A DNA stretch of 64,000 nt. It comes from Nothopassalora personata. Taxonomy: Eukaryota > Ascomycota > Dothideomycetes > Mycosphaerellales > Mycosphaerellaceae. The stretch lies in the NCBI GenBank assembly GCA_033816765.1, contig CM066296.1, positions 744,001 to 808,000 of the forward strand. The letters run 5' to 3'. A program made the position numbers and the translations under genes. The notes below the pieces were generated by a model that did not search any database, was not told the origin of the DNA, and was given only the letters and a program-made list of their open reading frames with translations. This document shows, one piece after another, positions 51,566 to 63,101 of the stretch. Positions within the stretch are counted from its first letter, which is position 1; the number at the start of each line of letters is the position of its first letter.

Positions 51566-54178
51566 ATGGCGTCGATCTTCACGTGGGAGCCTGAGCCTCC
51601 AAGAGTTCATTCTCCGTGGCTGCAGGGCGCAGACACTCCTGTTGGCGAAGAGCATAATGTCGAGGACATCAGTGGGACGGACTTGAACATGGCTGCGTTG
51701 TCTCTAAAGGATGGCGCGCAGAGTGGCAACAGAGTTACAAGACTGAAAGCAGAGCCGCAAGATGGTCCTGTCGAGTACAAGTTACACCTACTGCTCCGCG
51801 CTCGGAGGAAGTTCAGATCTACCAGCACTGGTAGCATGATCTCTGGTTCAAAGCATTCCAAGTTCAACAGCAACTCGCCAGCACACATTGCTGAGGATAT
51901 CTTCGACTCCAATAACACATCCGGCGGTACACCTCCTCAAGCTTCCACTCATCAGACAAGACAGCACCGACTGGAACAGCTGACAACACAGCTGCTTTGG
52001 CGCCTACAGCAGTCCTCGCCACATCACACTTCATCAGCCACGAACATTATCCTGCCTTCTTTGCCAGAAGCGCTCCCTGAACTGGTGGCGCCTCAGCAGC
52101 CGGCAAGATTACTGCATGGACTCGAGGAGAGCCAGGGCGCACTCTATGAGATTGGCGTGTCTGATGATGGAACTCTCATTGGATTGGCAGAAGACGAAAT
52201 GAATGAAAGTCTGAACAACCTTCGCGCTATGGCTGCATGCTTGGGATGCGTTGTCGAAGTTCTTCGAAATGAGGTCGTTGGAGAATGCGAATGGCTCGAA
52301 GACGTTGTGGTAAGCAAGAAGGAGCGGAAAGTTCATCGCTCTGGTAAGCTCCTTGTGGCCGAAGCTTTCGTAAAACCACACCTCCAAGCGAAGAGCCCAC
52401 CACTGGCACCAAATGAGCTTGCAGCGGCCGGTCAATCTTTGAGCGCGCTTCCATCGGCGGCCGAGTTGACGACGCCAGCGACTGAACAGCTAAGGATCAC
52501 ATTGACCGGTCCTACTATGTCGGGAAAGTCGACATTGCTTGGCACCTTGACAACATCGACAATGGACAATGGCCGCGGCAAAAGTCGTCTTAGCATGCTC
52601 CGGCATCGCCACGAGATCACGTCGGGCATGACGAGCTCAGTGACACAAGAATTATTGGGATATCAGGACTCATCGGAAGGCTCTGTTGAAGTGATCAACT
52701 ACGCCGCGGAGAACATTGCTTCATGGATCGACATACACGCTGCCGCAGCTGGCAGTCGACTTGTCTTCGTGTCGGATTCCGCTGGTCATCCTCGGTATCG
52801 ACGCACAACGCTAAGAGGACTAGTGGGCTGGGCACCTCATTGGACTTTGCTGTGCATCCCTGCAGACGACACAGAAGACAACACGCCACAAGTGACCGGT
52901 CCTAGTGCTTCGCCGCACTTAGCAGCGGTCCCTGACATGGATCTTTCCGGCGCTCAGTTGGATCTTTGTTTGCGTCTGAATCTTCCATTGGTCGTTGTTA
53001 TCACGAAACTTGATCTAGCCTCCAGAAGTGGTCTAAGAGAGAGCCTGACAAAGGTGTTGGACGCTTTGAAGAAGGCAGGCAAGAGGCCAGCTATCATTCC
53101 CGGCAAAGCTGGTGCTGTCGCTGAAGAAGATCTACAACTTCTGCCCGCCTCGTTGATCCAAACTGCGTATAACACTGCCCTTCCGCTGCTCAACGATGCT
53201 AGGGAAGTTGTGCCAATAGTGCTCACTAGCGCAGTCGAAGGGACCGGTATGGGCAACTTGCACGCCTTACTGCATGAACTGCCCCTTCCAGACGCAAACA
53301 ATACTGAATCCGACCAGGGTTTGCTTACGATCTTCGATGTCGAGGACGTCTACAGTAAGCCGGCTGAAGTGGCCGGTGTTATTGTGTCAGGCCACCTGAG
53401 ATGTGGACAGATCACCGTCGGTGACACCATCGTGGTAGGCCCATTCTCGGGCCATGAGCATGGCGAAGACTCCGAGGACTCCGACGAGCGCCCTGTGCGC
53501 AGGGCTTCGTCTGGTCTACCGACATCTCGATCATTTCCAGGAGCTCTGCGAGGCTCGCTGCTAAGTCGGCCATACTTTCACCTGCCGAGACAAGAATGGC
53601 GACATGTTAAAGTGACGAGCATCCGCAATTTGCGGTTGCCGGTGCATGCTTTACACGCTGATCAGGTTGGTACCATTGCCCTGACACTTGATGAAAACGA
53701 GGCGAAGACCGCACCTCTTGCTCGGATACGGAAAGGCATGGTCTTGACCCCGATGCAAAGTATTGCCACTCGGACCTTTACAGCGCGATTCCAGCGAGAA
53801 GACCTGGACACGCTCGCAGTGGGCAACCATGTCGTGGTCTACATGTCAAGCGTGCGAGCTTCGGCCAAGGTCATTTCTGCACGTGCGCCTGACTCTCCCG
53901 TAGATGAGCGACAGCAATCCACGACCACTAAGCCTCTCTCGTTTGACCTCGACATCGGCCTGGACGGCCTCAACAGTCCACTTGCGGACGATATCATTGC
54001 GAGCCATTTGCTGGTCACCTTCACGCTGGATGCTTCGAAAGAGTTCGTTCTTCCAGGCGATCAGGTCCTGGTCATGCCTGGAGGAGGACCAGGGCTCTAC
54101 GGTGGGATTGAGCGAGGGGAGAAAGGCCTTGCAGGACTGGAAGGATTTGTTGGCGAGATCGTTGACGTTCATGGGTAA
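51566..54178 (+). CDS. GTPBP1/2-like translational-type GTPase
   Basis: Predicted EF-Tu-related GTPase of the GTPBP1/GTPBP2 group, a class linked to ribosome rescue and mRNA surveillance. The product is 870 aa in one exon. A long Ser/Gln-rich N-terminus precedes conserved segments such as GALYEIGVSDDGTLIGLAED. G-domain boxes are G1 TLTGPTMSGKSTLLG, G3 VSDSAGHPRYRRTT (DxAGH), G4 VVVITKLDLASR and G5 LTSAVEGTGMG. Domain II follows from IFDVEDVYSKPAEVAGVIVS. The G1 Thr-Met-Ser differs from the usual Gly-His-Val-Asp elbow of EF-Tu, as it does in GTPBP1. The TAA at 54178 lies in a GGTAAGT that could also be a donor. Role in this organism is inference. Confidence 0.83.
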   Translation: MASIFTWEPEPPRVHSPWLQGADTPVGEEHNVEDISGTDLNMAALSLKDGAQSGNRVTRLKAEPQDGPVEYKLHLLLRARRKFRSTSTGSMISGSKHSKFNSNSPAHIAEDIFDSNNTSGGTPPQASTHQTRQHRLEQLTTQLLWRLQQSSPHHTSSATNIILPSLPEALPELVAPQQPARLLHGLEESQGALYEIGVSDDGTLIGLAEDEMNESLNNLRAMAACLGCVVEVLRNEVVGECEWLEDVVVSKKERKVHRSGKLLVAEAFVKPHLQAKSPPLAPNELAAAGQSLSALPSAAELTTPATEQLRITLTGPTMSGKSTLLGTLTTSTMDNGRGKSRLSMLRHRHEITSGMTSSVTQELLGYQDSSEGSVEVINYAAENIASWIDIHAAAAGSRLVFVSDSAGHPRYRRTTLRGLVGWAPHWTLLCIPADDTEDNTPQVTGPSASPHLAAVPDMDLSGAQLDLCLRLNLPLVVVITKLDLASRSGLRESLTKVLDALKKAGKRPAIIPGKAGAVAEEDLQLLPASLIQTAYNTALPLLNDAREVVPIVLTSAVEGTGMGNLHALLHELPLPDANNTESDQGLLTIFDVEDVYSKPAEVAGVIVSGHLRCGQITVGDTIVVGPFSGHEHGEDSEDSDERPVRRASSGLPTSRSFPGALRGSLLSRPYFHLPRQEWRHVKVTSIRNLRLPVHALHADQVGTIALTLDENEAKTAPLARIRKGMVLTPMQSIATRTFTARFQREDLDTLAVGNHVVVYMSSVRASAKVISARAPDSPVDERQQSTTTKPLSFDLDIGLDGLNSPLADDIIASHLLVTFTLDASKEFVLPGDQVLVMPGGGPGLYGGIERGEKGLAGLEGFVGEIVDVHG

Positions 54179-56137
54179 GTCGTGCGAGCAACGAGCGACT
54201 TGACCCTGTTCTCGGTATTGCATGTGTTCGTCATGTTGCTTGGCGTGTTTATTGCTCCTCCAGGGTTCTCGTTCCCACGTATCTGGACCTGCCCAAGCCT
54301 GGAAATAGTCTTTCTGCGTGCATTACCGAGACCTGTGGGCTTAGTTTGCGGAACGGATTCGCGCTTTGCGGAGAGGACATTTCTGGGCGAAGGAAAGATC
54401 GAGAGAGAACCTTGGAAGCACTAGACGTGAGGCTTGTCTACCCTTCTGTCGACAATACTTTGCAAATACAACAATGAACAACACATTGTCTTATTCGCCC
54501 TATCAATGAAAGACATAACGTGACACGGTGCCATGATCTGCCCGACAAGTCTTATTACCAAGCCCGCAGTGGCCTTTCGGTAAGGAGCCGAATCCATTTC
54601 CCATCAGTTCCCTAGAACGGGAGCAACAAGCTCACCAAAGCAAAGTGAAATCCTGTCACATCCACACGAAAGTAGGTGATCAGCAAGATTGTCTCGCTCG
54701 AAACAGGAGATCTTGATGAGCGACGTTGCTGTCACCAACTCAGCTGCAGGTCACTCTGTCTCTTGTGCCCTCTGACAAAAGTGGAGACCCTTCTTTCTAA
54801 CTTATCTTGCATTTCGCGCTAGTTCTAAGCCGCTGCGAGTCCACCCTCATCACCGGTTCCAACATCCGCCGGGCCAACTTCCAAGATCGAACTCCGGCGC
54901 AGACCAGACGTCTTGCCCACGCCACGCCGCAGAGGGCACGCGGTTGTTGTGCGATCGCACTTTGTGAAACTGAAACAGCTCCTGCAACTTCCACCAAACA
55001 CAACCAAAACCAAACCCAGATGATGAACGTCTATGTGTTGCCGCTGTGCCGCCGCTGTCTTTGCCAGCCGCCAGCAACAACAAAGCTTCCCGCGTCGCGA
55101 CTACATAGTTCTAACTTAGCTGGTCGATACTGTAGTCGCCGCATGAATCCTTCGACACGACGTGCGGCCACGCTGCGTCGATCCGTCCGACGAGGATGTA
55201 CCGTACCAAACCAAACGTGCGAGTGGACAATCAATCCTGGCGCCTGTTTTGGAAAGTTTGTTGGAGATTGCCCTTACGCTTAGTTCTGTTTCTATCTTCT
55301 TAGTGGTCGGAGTGAGGTGGTCTGCTGGTTAAAGGTGCAGGAGCTGACCTGACCCTGAGTTGCGCTTCGACTCACGTGGCGGGGGTGAGATGAGATACTG
55401 TACTGTATGAGAGGGGGGTTACACTGCATGTTACCACGCGACTGCCTGCGTGCTTTTACGATTTTGAGGCTTGGATGTCAGTGGGTGTGATGATGTGCGA
55501 GTTGGTACTGTATTGCTTGGTGGTGCTGTGGAGGGGACACGTGGGTTGGTTGTGGTACACGACTGCGTAGATACGGTACAGTATCCCCGCGGCCGGTGGT
55601 GTTCGTTGGGTACGTACCGTACTGACTTGTTGCTGGGATGATATTGCCAGGCGGAAGGATATATACGCTGGATCGAGCAGAGCTTGCGATACGTTTTCGG
55701 AGTCATGGGTTATGGCCAGCCATCTCGACGACGATCTACAGTAGGCCAATGGGCGAAATAATGTAGTCCAGCTTTATTGGACATGTGACAGTCTGAAGAT
55801 TCTGTTTCGTGTGGACACGACCGCTACTCCCTCTCCAAGTGCTTGGGAAGCTTTCGATAGGGCACTTCCATTTGCCTTGAACAGTCTGGCAAAATCACTC
55901 ACCTGAAAGAGAAGTTAGCCGGCGATGAGCAAGCAAGGTCAAGTTCATTTCGTATCGCGTATCAAGTATATGAGAGAAAACAACTACCAAGATGCAGGGA
56001 AGAAGTATTACTACCATGAAGATGTACCGCTCGAACGCTACAGACCCATCAATGCCTAAAGAATAACCAACGGAACAGTGCATCCGGGCCTCCTACCGGT
56101 ACAATGAGATTCGTGAAGCTGATGATCTTCTTCAAGC
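54179..56137. other. Intergenic, no supportable gene
   Basis: Nearly 2 kb. It includes a small minus-strand frame with one membrane segment (FMVVILLPCILVVVFSHI, 56083-55895) that I could not join to a gene, and GTAC-rich inverted motifs near 55575-55625. Confidence 0.4.
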
Positions 56138-56956
56138 TCAGGTGGGGACCTTGGCGACTGGGTGATATTCGAGTAGCCCAGCATTGGCATCCGGCCGATG
56201 GCTTCGGTGGCTGTAACCAGCAGATGAACGACTGTGGTGACTGCGGCGGTCTCTGGAGTGGCGACGTTGTCCTGGCTCTTTGCCGTTGGCGATACGGTCC
56301 CAGGATAGACGGCGGGCTCGTGGAGTTCGGGCGCCGACAGGTGGAGGCGGTCCGAGGTATCGTCCTCGATGGTCTTGGTGGCCTGCTGCGACAGCGGTGT
56401 TGACGACAGCTCGGGTAGAGAGGTCATTGCCATTTGCGATTCTGTTGGAAGCGTCGGCGCTTCTGTGTGATGCCAGCGCGGCGTTCTGAGTCGCTTTGGC
56501 GGACTTCTTGGTTGCTTCCGCGGACTGCTTGGTCGCTTTGGCGGACTCCCGAGTGGCTTGGGTTGACATGCTTACGGCGGCGACGCTCGCTACGCTGGCG
56601 ATACTGGCGACGGTAGCCCATAAGGTCTTCTTCTTGAACCAAGGCTTGTCTGGATCTTCCTTTTCATCCTCATAGCGACGAGGTGACGGCGATCGAGACC
56701 AGTCTCGCGAGTACCGACGGCGGCGGTCAGCGTCGGAACGCCTTCGGGGACGTCGTTCAGGGGACTCATGGCGAGATGCAGAAGAGTCTCGTGACGGATG
56801 TACTCTGGTCAAGCTGTAGTTGCGGCGTCCATGATCGTCCTGGACAGAGTCCCTCCTGTCGCCATCTCTTCGCTTAGTAGGTGGTTTCTTCTTGCTCTTG
56901 AAGGCATCATCGGCATAGTATGTTGAGCCAATGGCGGGATCGGTGGTGCCTGACAT
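56138..56956 (-). CDS. Arg/Ser-rich protein with one membrane-like segment
   Basis: From MSGTTDPAIGSTYYADDAF the frame encodes about 272 aa. An Arg/Ser/Asp-rich N-terminal half (RRDSVQDDHGRRNYS, RRPRRRSDADRRRRYSRDWS) precedes a KKKTLW stop-transfer-like site. A hydrophobic stretch (ATVASIASVASVAAVSM) is followed by an Ala/Lys/Ser/Thr heptad-like run (ATKQSAEATKKSAKATQ) that may form a helix. The C-terminal 80 residues are less convincing, and an overlapping frame (56433-56056) is equally open there, so the true end may involve a frame change by splicing. No family was recognised. An ATG at 57076 would add 40 residues. Confidence 0.5.
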   Translation of the reverse strand: MSGTTDPAIGSTYYADDAFKSKKKPPTKRRDGDRRDSVQDDHGRRNYSLTRVHPSRDSSASRHESPERRPRRRSDADRRRRYSRDWSRSPSPRRYEDEKEDPDKPWFKKKTLWATVASIASVASVAAVSMSTQATRESAKATKQSAEATKKSAKATQNAALASHRSADASNRIANGNDLSTRAVVNTAVAAGHQDHRGRYLGPPPPVGARTPRARRLSWDRIANGKEPGQRRHSRDRRSHHSRSSAGYSHRSHRPDANAGLLEYHPVAKVPT

Positions 56957-58068
56957 TGTCGTTGCGAAGGAGACGCAGTGAAGATGTAGCCGAGAGGACC
57001 ACTCTCGTTGTGAAAATTCAGTGGCAGCAGCACGATGAAGTCGAGAGGCAAGCAAGGAGCGAAGTGCAGCTGTCAAGACCTAAAAGGCAAATAAAGTGGC
57101 CGGAGACGGTGTACCGGCTATTGTAATTGGTATCTCGATGCGTTCGTCGGATGCCTGTTCGCGATGATGACATCGGGTGTTGTCGAGGAATCCTGGTTGG
57201 GTAAGTCCCTGCTGCCCTGATACATCCTTAGATATCAGGCTGGCTCGTGCTCTCATTCGCTGCGTCGTTCAAGTCGATCCTGGCTCCGGATCATGTTATA
57301 TTTGCACCGGGCAGCGACGTGGGCGTGACGACGTGGGCGTGACGACGTGGCAGGTTTCTGCATCTCGAACGATTCACCTGGAACGGAGATTTGCTTTTAC
57401 ACTGACGGGACTCGCTCGGGCGAGCTCACGGCGAGTTCAGGCGACATCGATGTCGACGGACATGGCAGACAGGAACGTCAACTGCGCGAGTTTCAGCTTT
57501 CCGCACTATGGTGGTGGCTAAGGTTAGATTGCTAGCGGATGCCTTCCAAGTTTGCGAACCCACGGTCATCATGGTCATGACAGGCGCGCGTTCGCTTCGT
57601 TATATCTTACGCGATATGGTAATGCTGTCCAGTCGCCAAAAGTGTTGATGGGTTCCCTGCTCGTCAACCCAGCATACAGAATCGCGGGAAGCGCGTCGTG
57701 CGGACAAGTCTCATATCCTGCACACACGCAATCGCAAACTCTGCTGCATCAATCGAGGTGATTCGGGTCAGTCGGACTGGGACGGCAGACACAACCACTC
57801 CATGCAAGACGGTATACACATCCCTGAGGCACCAAGCGTTCGACTATTCCAGCACGGAATGTCGTTCGCCTCGTGCTTTCCCGTCGAACTGGCCATCGTG
57901 TCGTACACGACTTCGTTTTTGTTGTACAGCTCAGCAGATCTATGGTGGTGATATCTTGGCAACGCTTACCTCAGCAGTGGGAATTGATTACTTAAGAGTG
58001 ACCACGGCGCTCGCCGATGCAAGCTACAAGTATACTGTTAACAACCCACTCCAACGGTGATAGCAACC
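56957..58068. other. Intergenic with short tandem repeat
   Basis: 1.1 kb. Near 57312-57350 a 15-bp unit (GACGTGGGCGTGACGA type) occurs about two and a half times, containing TGACG cores as in CREB/ATF-type sites. No gene is supported. Confidence 0.4.
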
Positions 58069-58759
58069 ATGGCACCCTCCCAGCTGCGTGTCCTAGGCCT
58101 GATCTATCCTTCCTTCAACATCCTTGACCTCACAGGCCCATGCGAAGTCTTCGCCAACTCTGTTATCCCCGGGCGATTGGCGCCGAATCGATATCGCCTC
58201 AGCGACAGAGTCTTGCGCTTCCAGTGAAGGTATAACACTCCAGTCTGGCCTCTCTTTCGCGGATCTCCTTGGTGGCAAGACCGCGCTATCGGACTACGAC
58301 ATCCTCCTCGTCCCAGGTGCTGCACGGCAGCATATCGACGCCGCGCTGGAGAACGATCAAGGCCTTCTGCAGATCATCAAGACATTCGCGTCGCTCGCCG
58401 ACAATGGAAAGGAGAGGAAGTTGTTCTCTGTCTGTACCGGCGCTGTATTCTTGGGCGCTACTGGAGTTCTGGGTGGCAGGACTGCCACTACGCATTACAC
58501 GAATCTCGACAAGCTCAAAGCTATTTGCAGTAGTACGGGCAAGGATGCCGATATCGTGAGCAAGCGATTCGTCAACGGAGGGACCACCGATACTGGAGTT
58601 CGCGTCGTTACTGCCGGTGGTGTCAGCTGTGGCATTGATGCTGCGTTGTGGATCGCGAGTGAGGTCTTTGATCTGGACAAGGCGAAGAAGATTGCGAAGA
58701 GTATGGATTATGATTGGAAATATGGAGAGGTAGATGTGACGGATGGCTGGATCGTGTGA
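58069..58759 (+). pseudogene. DJ-1/PfpI family gene with a frameshift
   Basis: DJ-1/PfpI proteins include glyoxalase-like, chaperone and isonitrile-hydratase types. The ATG at 58069 gives MAPSQLRVLGLIYPSFNILD and LTGPCEVFANSVI, a typical N-terminal strand and helix, in frame 1. Near 58166-58175 (CCCCGGGCGATTGG) the correct continuation moves to frame 2: GDWRRIDIASATES, then YDILLVPGAARQHIDAAL and the nucleophile elbow FSVCTGAVFLGATGVLGG with its Cys. The frame ends at 58759. Ignoring one base, for example C58174, restores CCC GGG GAT TGG. Either the gene is dead or the assembly has an insertion next to a homopolymer. The rest is well conserved, which favours a recent or technical change. Confidence 0.7.
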
Positions 58760-59460
58760 TGGACAGGAAGTTCAGGCTTTTCTCCTCAATCAAGATTGGA
58801 CTGTACTTCAATTTCTGCCACCTTCCAGCGAGTTAGTGGCCGTAAAACTCCAATTTGTGTGCCGTGCTGCCAGAACATTTTGAAATATGCTTTCTGGCCA
58901 CCCTTTCGTTACATCTCTTGAGCCAGTCCCTCCAAAGTATGTCGTTGACCATGAACGATCGATCGTGGCCATCGAATCTTTGCTGCCGCGAGTCGAATTC
59001 ATCTCTTCGCCGTTCTCGTTGCGATGTTGTTCACGAAAGTTACTAGACTCCTCTTTCGTGAACGATATCGCAACTGCTTACCTGCCCTCGTGACTGTCAT
59101 CTCATCGACACTGTCGCGATCAATGTGCTTTTCGGGCGGAGCGTGTGGTCAGACGGCCTCGTGTGCTGAACGCGTTACCATGGACTGTGCATGTCACAGG
59201 TGTGCTTCTTAGCTCCATCCTTGTCGACGAAAGAGAAGAAGACCGCGTGAGAGCAGCCGGCCTTGGCACGGCAGGGTCGACTTCACCTCCTCTCGATTCG
59301 ACTGCCGAGGTTGATCTGCGAAGCAGTATATCTATCCTTCGACATATTTTCAAGAAACAGTACCAAGACCCCCGGTACTTGCTACAGAAGCATGTTTAAT
59401 GGTACATGATCATTCTTGATGCAGCATTGACCCGTCAGTGCCAACAATACGCGTTCAATA
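58760..59460. other. Intergenic spacer
   Basis: 700 bp before the DsbA-like gene. Only short frames are present. No gene or repeat is recognised. Confidence 0.4.
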
Positions 59461-61150
59461 ATGGCACCCACAAGTGGCAAAGGACACGTTGTAGAGTTCT
59501 ACTACGATGTAAGCATAGAAACCTTCGTGATCGAAAACGGAAAGGCTGAACGATACCATAGATCTCTTGTCCATTCGCCTACATAGCCTCCACGAAGTGA
59601 GCAATCTCCACTGCTGCCTTTTTTTGCTCGAGTATCTCACGACCCAGGATCGAAGCTCTTGCCCAACGGACCGATGCCAAAGTCATATACCGACCAGTTC
59701 TCCTAGGCGCCATCTATAGAGCAACCAAAGCACCTCAAGGCGCTGCAGGCTCAGCTTCAGATGTCTTCAATCCGACAAAGAAAGCCATAACAGCGAGAGC
59801 ATTTCAACGAACCTTGAAGCGTCATGCCATTGCATACAACGATCCACACCGCCACCCTCAGAAGACCACCGCTCCACTTCGACTCGTGTACTTTGTCGAC
59901 GCAGACCAAAGACCTGCCTTGACTGGAGCGTTGTTCGAGGCTTACTGGGTCCGAGGCGAGAACGTAAGTGACAAATCCGTCCTAGCGGGAGCAATTCGAA
60001 GATCTGGAATCTCGGACGCCGAGACGATTATCGGAGCGATTGAAGATGGCACTTTCGAAGGACCACGACAACGTAAAAGCCTGGAAGTATCAACACATCT
60101 TGCAGTCCAGCGCGGAAGTCCTGGCGTGCCTGGCTTTTGGATTCCGGCCGAAGTCTGGCATGACAAGAACGGTCAGCGAAGAGAAGGAAGACTGTATTGG
60201 GGACAAGACCGGATGCATTTCGTTGAAGCAGTGCTGCATAGTCTGAATGAGGGACGAAATGGCGACAGTATTCCACAGATCTCGAAGCGGCTCCAGGCTC
60301 TGCTACCTAGGAGTGTCAGGAATGGGATCCCTGCTGACACAGAAGTGAAGCTGGAGTTCTGGTACGACTTCTCAAGTCCTTGGGCGTTTCTAGGGTGGAC
60401 CCAGCTTGAGCGGTTGAAGAGAGAATTTGGAGAGAGGCTGCAGATTGAGATGAAACCGTTTCTGCTCGGTATCTTGTTCAGAGAGTACGAGTGCCTTTGC
60501 CCTGTCTTATCCTGTGACTGACGAGTTCACCAGGATCGGCGCTCCGGACACTCCCATGTCTGCCGTATCCGAACAGAAGCGTAACTACTCCAACCTCGAT
60601 CACGGCGATTGGGTGCGATGGTGGAATGCTGTCAACGAGCAGAATGCAAGGCCTGATAAGAACATTGACTTCTACTGGGCAGATAAGTTCCCCATCCGCA
60701 CGCCCACCGTACTCCGTGCTGTGCTTGTCGAGCCGAAGCTTGTTGATGTGCTTTGTAAGTTGCAGTTTTCCAATACCTTTCTCTCCGCTGTGACTGATGA
60801 TGTTAGATCGTGCCTGCTGGGAACGAAACTTGGACATGTCCTCCGATGAAGTCCTGCAGCAGGTCATCTCAGAGGCCGGATATGACGGCGCGGATGTGTT
60901 ATCTCGGGCCAACTCTCCAGAGGTCAAGAAAGACCTTCGAGCAAGAACTTTAGAGGCCAAAGAGGCAGGCCTTTGTGGCGTGCCGTCTTATCGTGTGTTC
61001 CGAAGGAAAGCTGGTTCCACTGATCAAAGGACGCAGGTCGGCGACATGGTCTGGGGTCAGGATGAGGTCTCCGTTGTCGAGGATATGATTGCCGGATCGG
61101 ACGGTGACGAGAGAGCTACAGTTGAGGCACTGGCTAAGAGCAGACTATAA
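59461..61150 (+). CDS. Two-module DsbA-like / GST-kappa-like thioredoxin-fold protein
   Basis: Five exons, 59461-59508, 59562-59596, 59648-60484, 60534-60754 and 60807-61150, give 494 aa. Introns are 53, 51, 49 and 52 nt (GTAAGC, GTGAGC, GTACGA, GTAAGT donors). The protein contains the same fold twice. Module 1 begins GHVVEFYYDISCPFAYIAST and has the cis-Pro loop GSPGVPGFWIPAEV. Module 2 begins VKLEFWYDFSSPWAFLGWTQ and has GLCGVPSYRVF. This matches the DSBA-like family of 2-hydroxychromene-2-carboxylate isomerases and kappa GSTs, normally about 200-220 residues, so the gene is a fused duplication. A glutathione-dependent isomerase or transferase role is inferred. Neither module has a CxxC pair. 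The N-terminal two exons are only 83 nt and easily missed. Confidence 0.82.
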
Positions 61151-61710
61151 TAGGTGTTGCGTTACCACATCTATGCTGCAAGATTGCTGCTGGTTTGTTG
61201 CTTGACGGACACTTGGCTGTGCGATACTCTTGCTTCGACCCGAAGCATAGACAGCTCAGAGTACAGCTTCGAGGCTCTCGACTGCTGCAATGATGGTTCC
61301 CCTGTGGTATCGGCTGATTGGCGTATGAGCCACCGAAGGTCGTTACAACCGAATGTTGCTGAGACTATGGGCGCAGTCAGGCAGTACTCGAAACGTCTTT
61401 GTTAACCTTTCATATGCTTCAAACCTTATTCATCGCTTTTGTCCACGACGCTAAAGCAGAATTTCTCGGCAAACAGCGGCCGGAGTAAGATCAGCTGGGC
61501 AACCACATAACTACTTGCGGTGATCCTGGACTTCACACACAAGCAGACGCCGCATAAATATCCACTCTTCCTCTGCCTAACATATCCCGTCCAGCCAATA
61601 CAGGACGACAGCCAAATCCGTCAAAACAAAGACCATTAATACATCCGAGGTATGTACAGACTCGACATCTTCACCAATACTTGCTATATCTGATGCTCAG
61701 ACAGGTCAAG
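61151..61710. other. Intergenic spacer
   Basis: 560 bp with no gene. It is expected to hold the promoter of the following gene, possibly with a leader intron ending near 61705. Confidence 0.4.
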
Positions 61711-62536
61711 ATGTCGGGTACTCGCGCCTACAATGCCGGCATCGACAGCGGTGTCGCCATGAACAAGCAGTTTCCTGACTGCCCCGTCGGTATTATCGAG
61801 TTGCTAGTGTACTTCCCACATCAGTATGTACCACTCCTCAATTACACTAAGCAGGTTCGGCTAATATAGATGCACTGTAGCACGAAGTACGCAGAGGCAA
61901 TGATGCGCCTCTACCGCGCAGGATGGCGAAGCGCTTCAATGGGAAAGGTATGTCGCGTCGGTTTACCCACGCAATTCACACCATACTGACTGAAAGTAGG
62001 TCCAACTCCATGCGCGCGGAAGTCTCGACATGGCCGAGCTGAACAAGCGCAACTCCTCCTTCCGCCATCAGATCCTCACCGCTGGGAAGAAGATCTTCGA
62101 CGACCCAGCCTTCGGTCCCACTAAGCCAGCGTACCGCCAACGCCGCGAGCTGAAGCCACTCACGCTATCCGAGTACTGCCTCGTCATTTCCAGCACATAC
62201 AACCTGTGCTACCACGGCATCACGCTCCCAGATGGCTCGCAGGGTGACGCAAACCCCTTCTTCGTCGACACCTCTACGTATAGCATGTCGAACATACCGG
62301 CCACGCTCGATGACCTCGCCAACGGTGTGGTCAACCACCCTGTTGGAGAGGACGCTGGGATCTTGACTCAGGTCGTCCAGTGGGCTGTGGCCAATGGCCA
62401 AGCTGCGAACTACACAACCGATGACGTGCAGATGATTGCCGATCAGCAGGGCTTCACGTTGCCAGCGGAGGCTCGCAACTTCCACTGGGACGTGAAGGCG
62501 TTGCTACGCAGCAACATCCCGGATCCAACTAGTTAA
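61711..62536 (+). CDS. Protein of unknown function, intact three-exon gene
   Basis: Three exons, 61711-61823, 61881-61947 and 62000-62536, with introns of 57 nt (GTATGT...CACTGTAG, branch CTAAT) and 52 nt (GTATGT...AAAGTAG), give 238 aa in one frame. The N-terminus MSGTRAYNAGIDSGVAMNKQ leads to GIIELLVYFP, then KYAEAMMRLYRAGWRSASM. The C-terminal half carries KPLTLSEYCLVISSTYNLCY and HGITLPDGSQGDANPFFVD. Consistent splicing and clean frame strongly support a real gene. I recall similar ascomycete proteins without a named domain, but cannot confirm this. No signal peptide or membrane segment is present. Confidence 0.75.
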
Positions 62537-63101
62537 GAGATTGGATTGGGAGGAATGGAAATGAGCATGGCGAGACGGAAAGGAAGGAGTAAACCTCCTG
62601 AGGAGCGCAACGCGCTACAATAGCACACTCTCGTTCCTGATGAAAAGCGTGAATACACCACTGCTGCAAACTTGATTGCCAATGCACTATTCTCGAAATA
62701 CTCGTGGTAAGCCAAGCTGTAGTCGCAGTCCGCCCTGCACCTGTCTCGGTGGTATGTATACGATGCCAAGCACCCACGTGCTTCAGCAGACGAGATTTAA
62801 TTGAGACTGCTGACAGTCCATTGAGCATTGCCTCCCGCTTCCTTGGTGTAACCAACTCCGTGTCGCACTAACACCAATAGCAAGTTTACTACCTTATCAA
62901 ACGCACGTGGCTCACTGAGTACTGTTCACCGGAGCAGATTCTGGGTTCCTGACCATTGTGCTCTATATACTCCTGATATAATCTTCACATAATCACGAAC
63001 ATTTCAGAGCGCTCGTGAGGATCCACAAGGTAAGTGAATGGCTTGCTGAACTAGGATCAAGGTACTGTCGTTGCACATTATCTGTCACTGATTTGAACAA
63101 T
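62537..63101. other. Intergenic, flanks the foldback element
   Basis: 565 bp between the unknown gene and the left target duplication. Small minus frames near 62529-62855 have no motifs. No gene is seen. Confidence 0.4.

Noticed and set aside
54807..55283. 158-codon Cys-containing plus frame
   Set aside because: Short, Arg-rich and without signal peptide. I found no family match and no splice partners.
55575..55625. GTAC-rich inverted motifs as a binding site cluster
   Set aside because: Short palindromes of this type arise often by chance and no neighbouring gene needs them.
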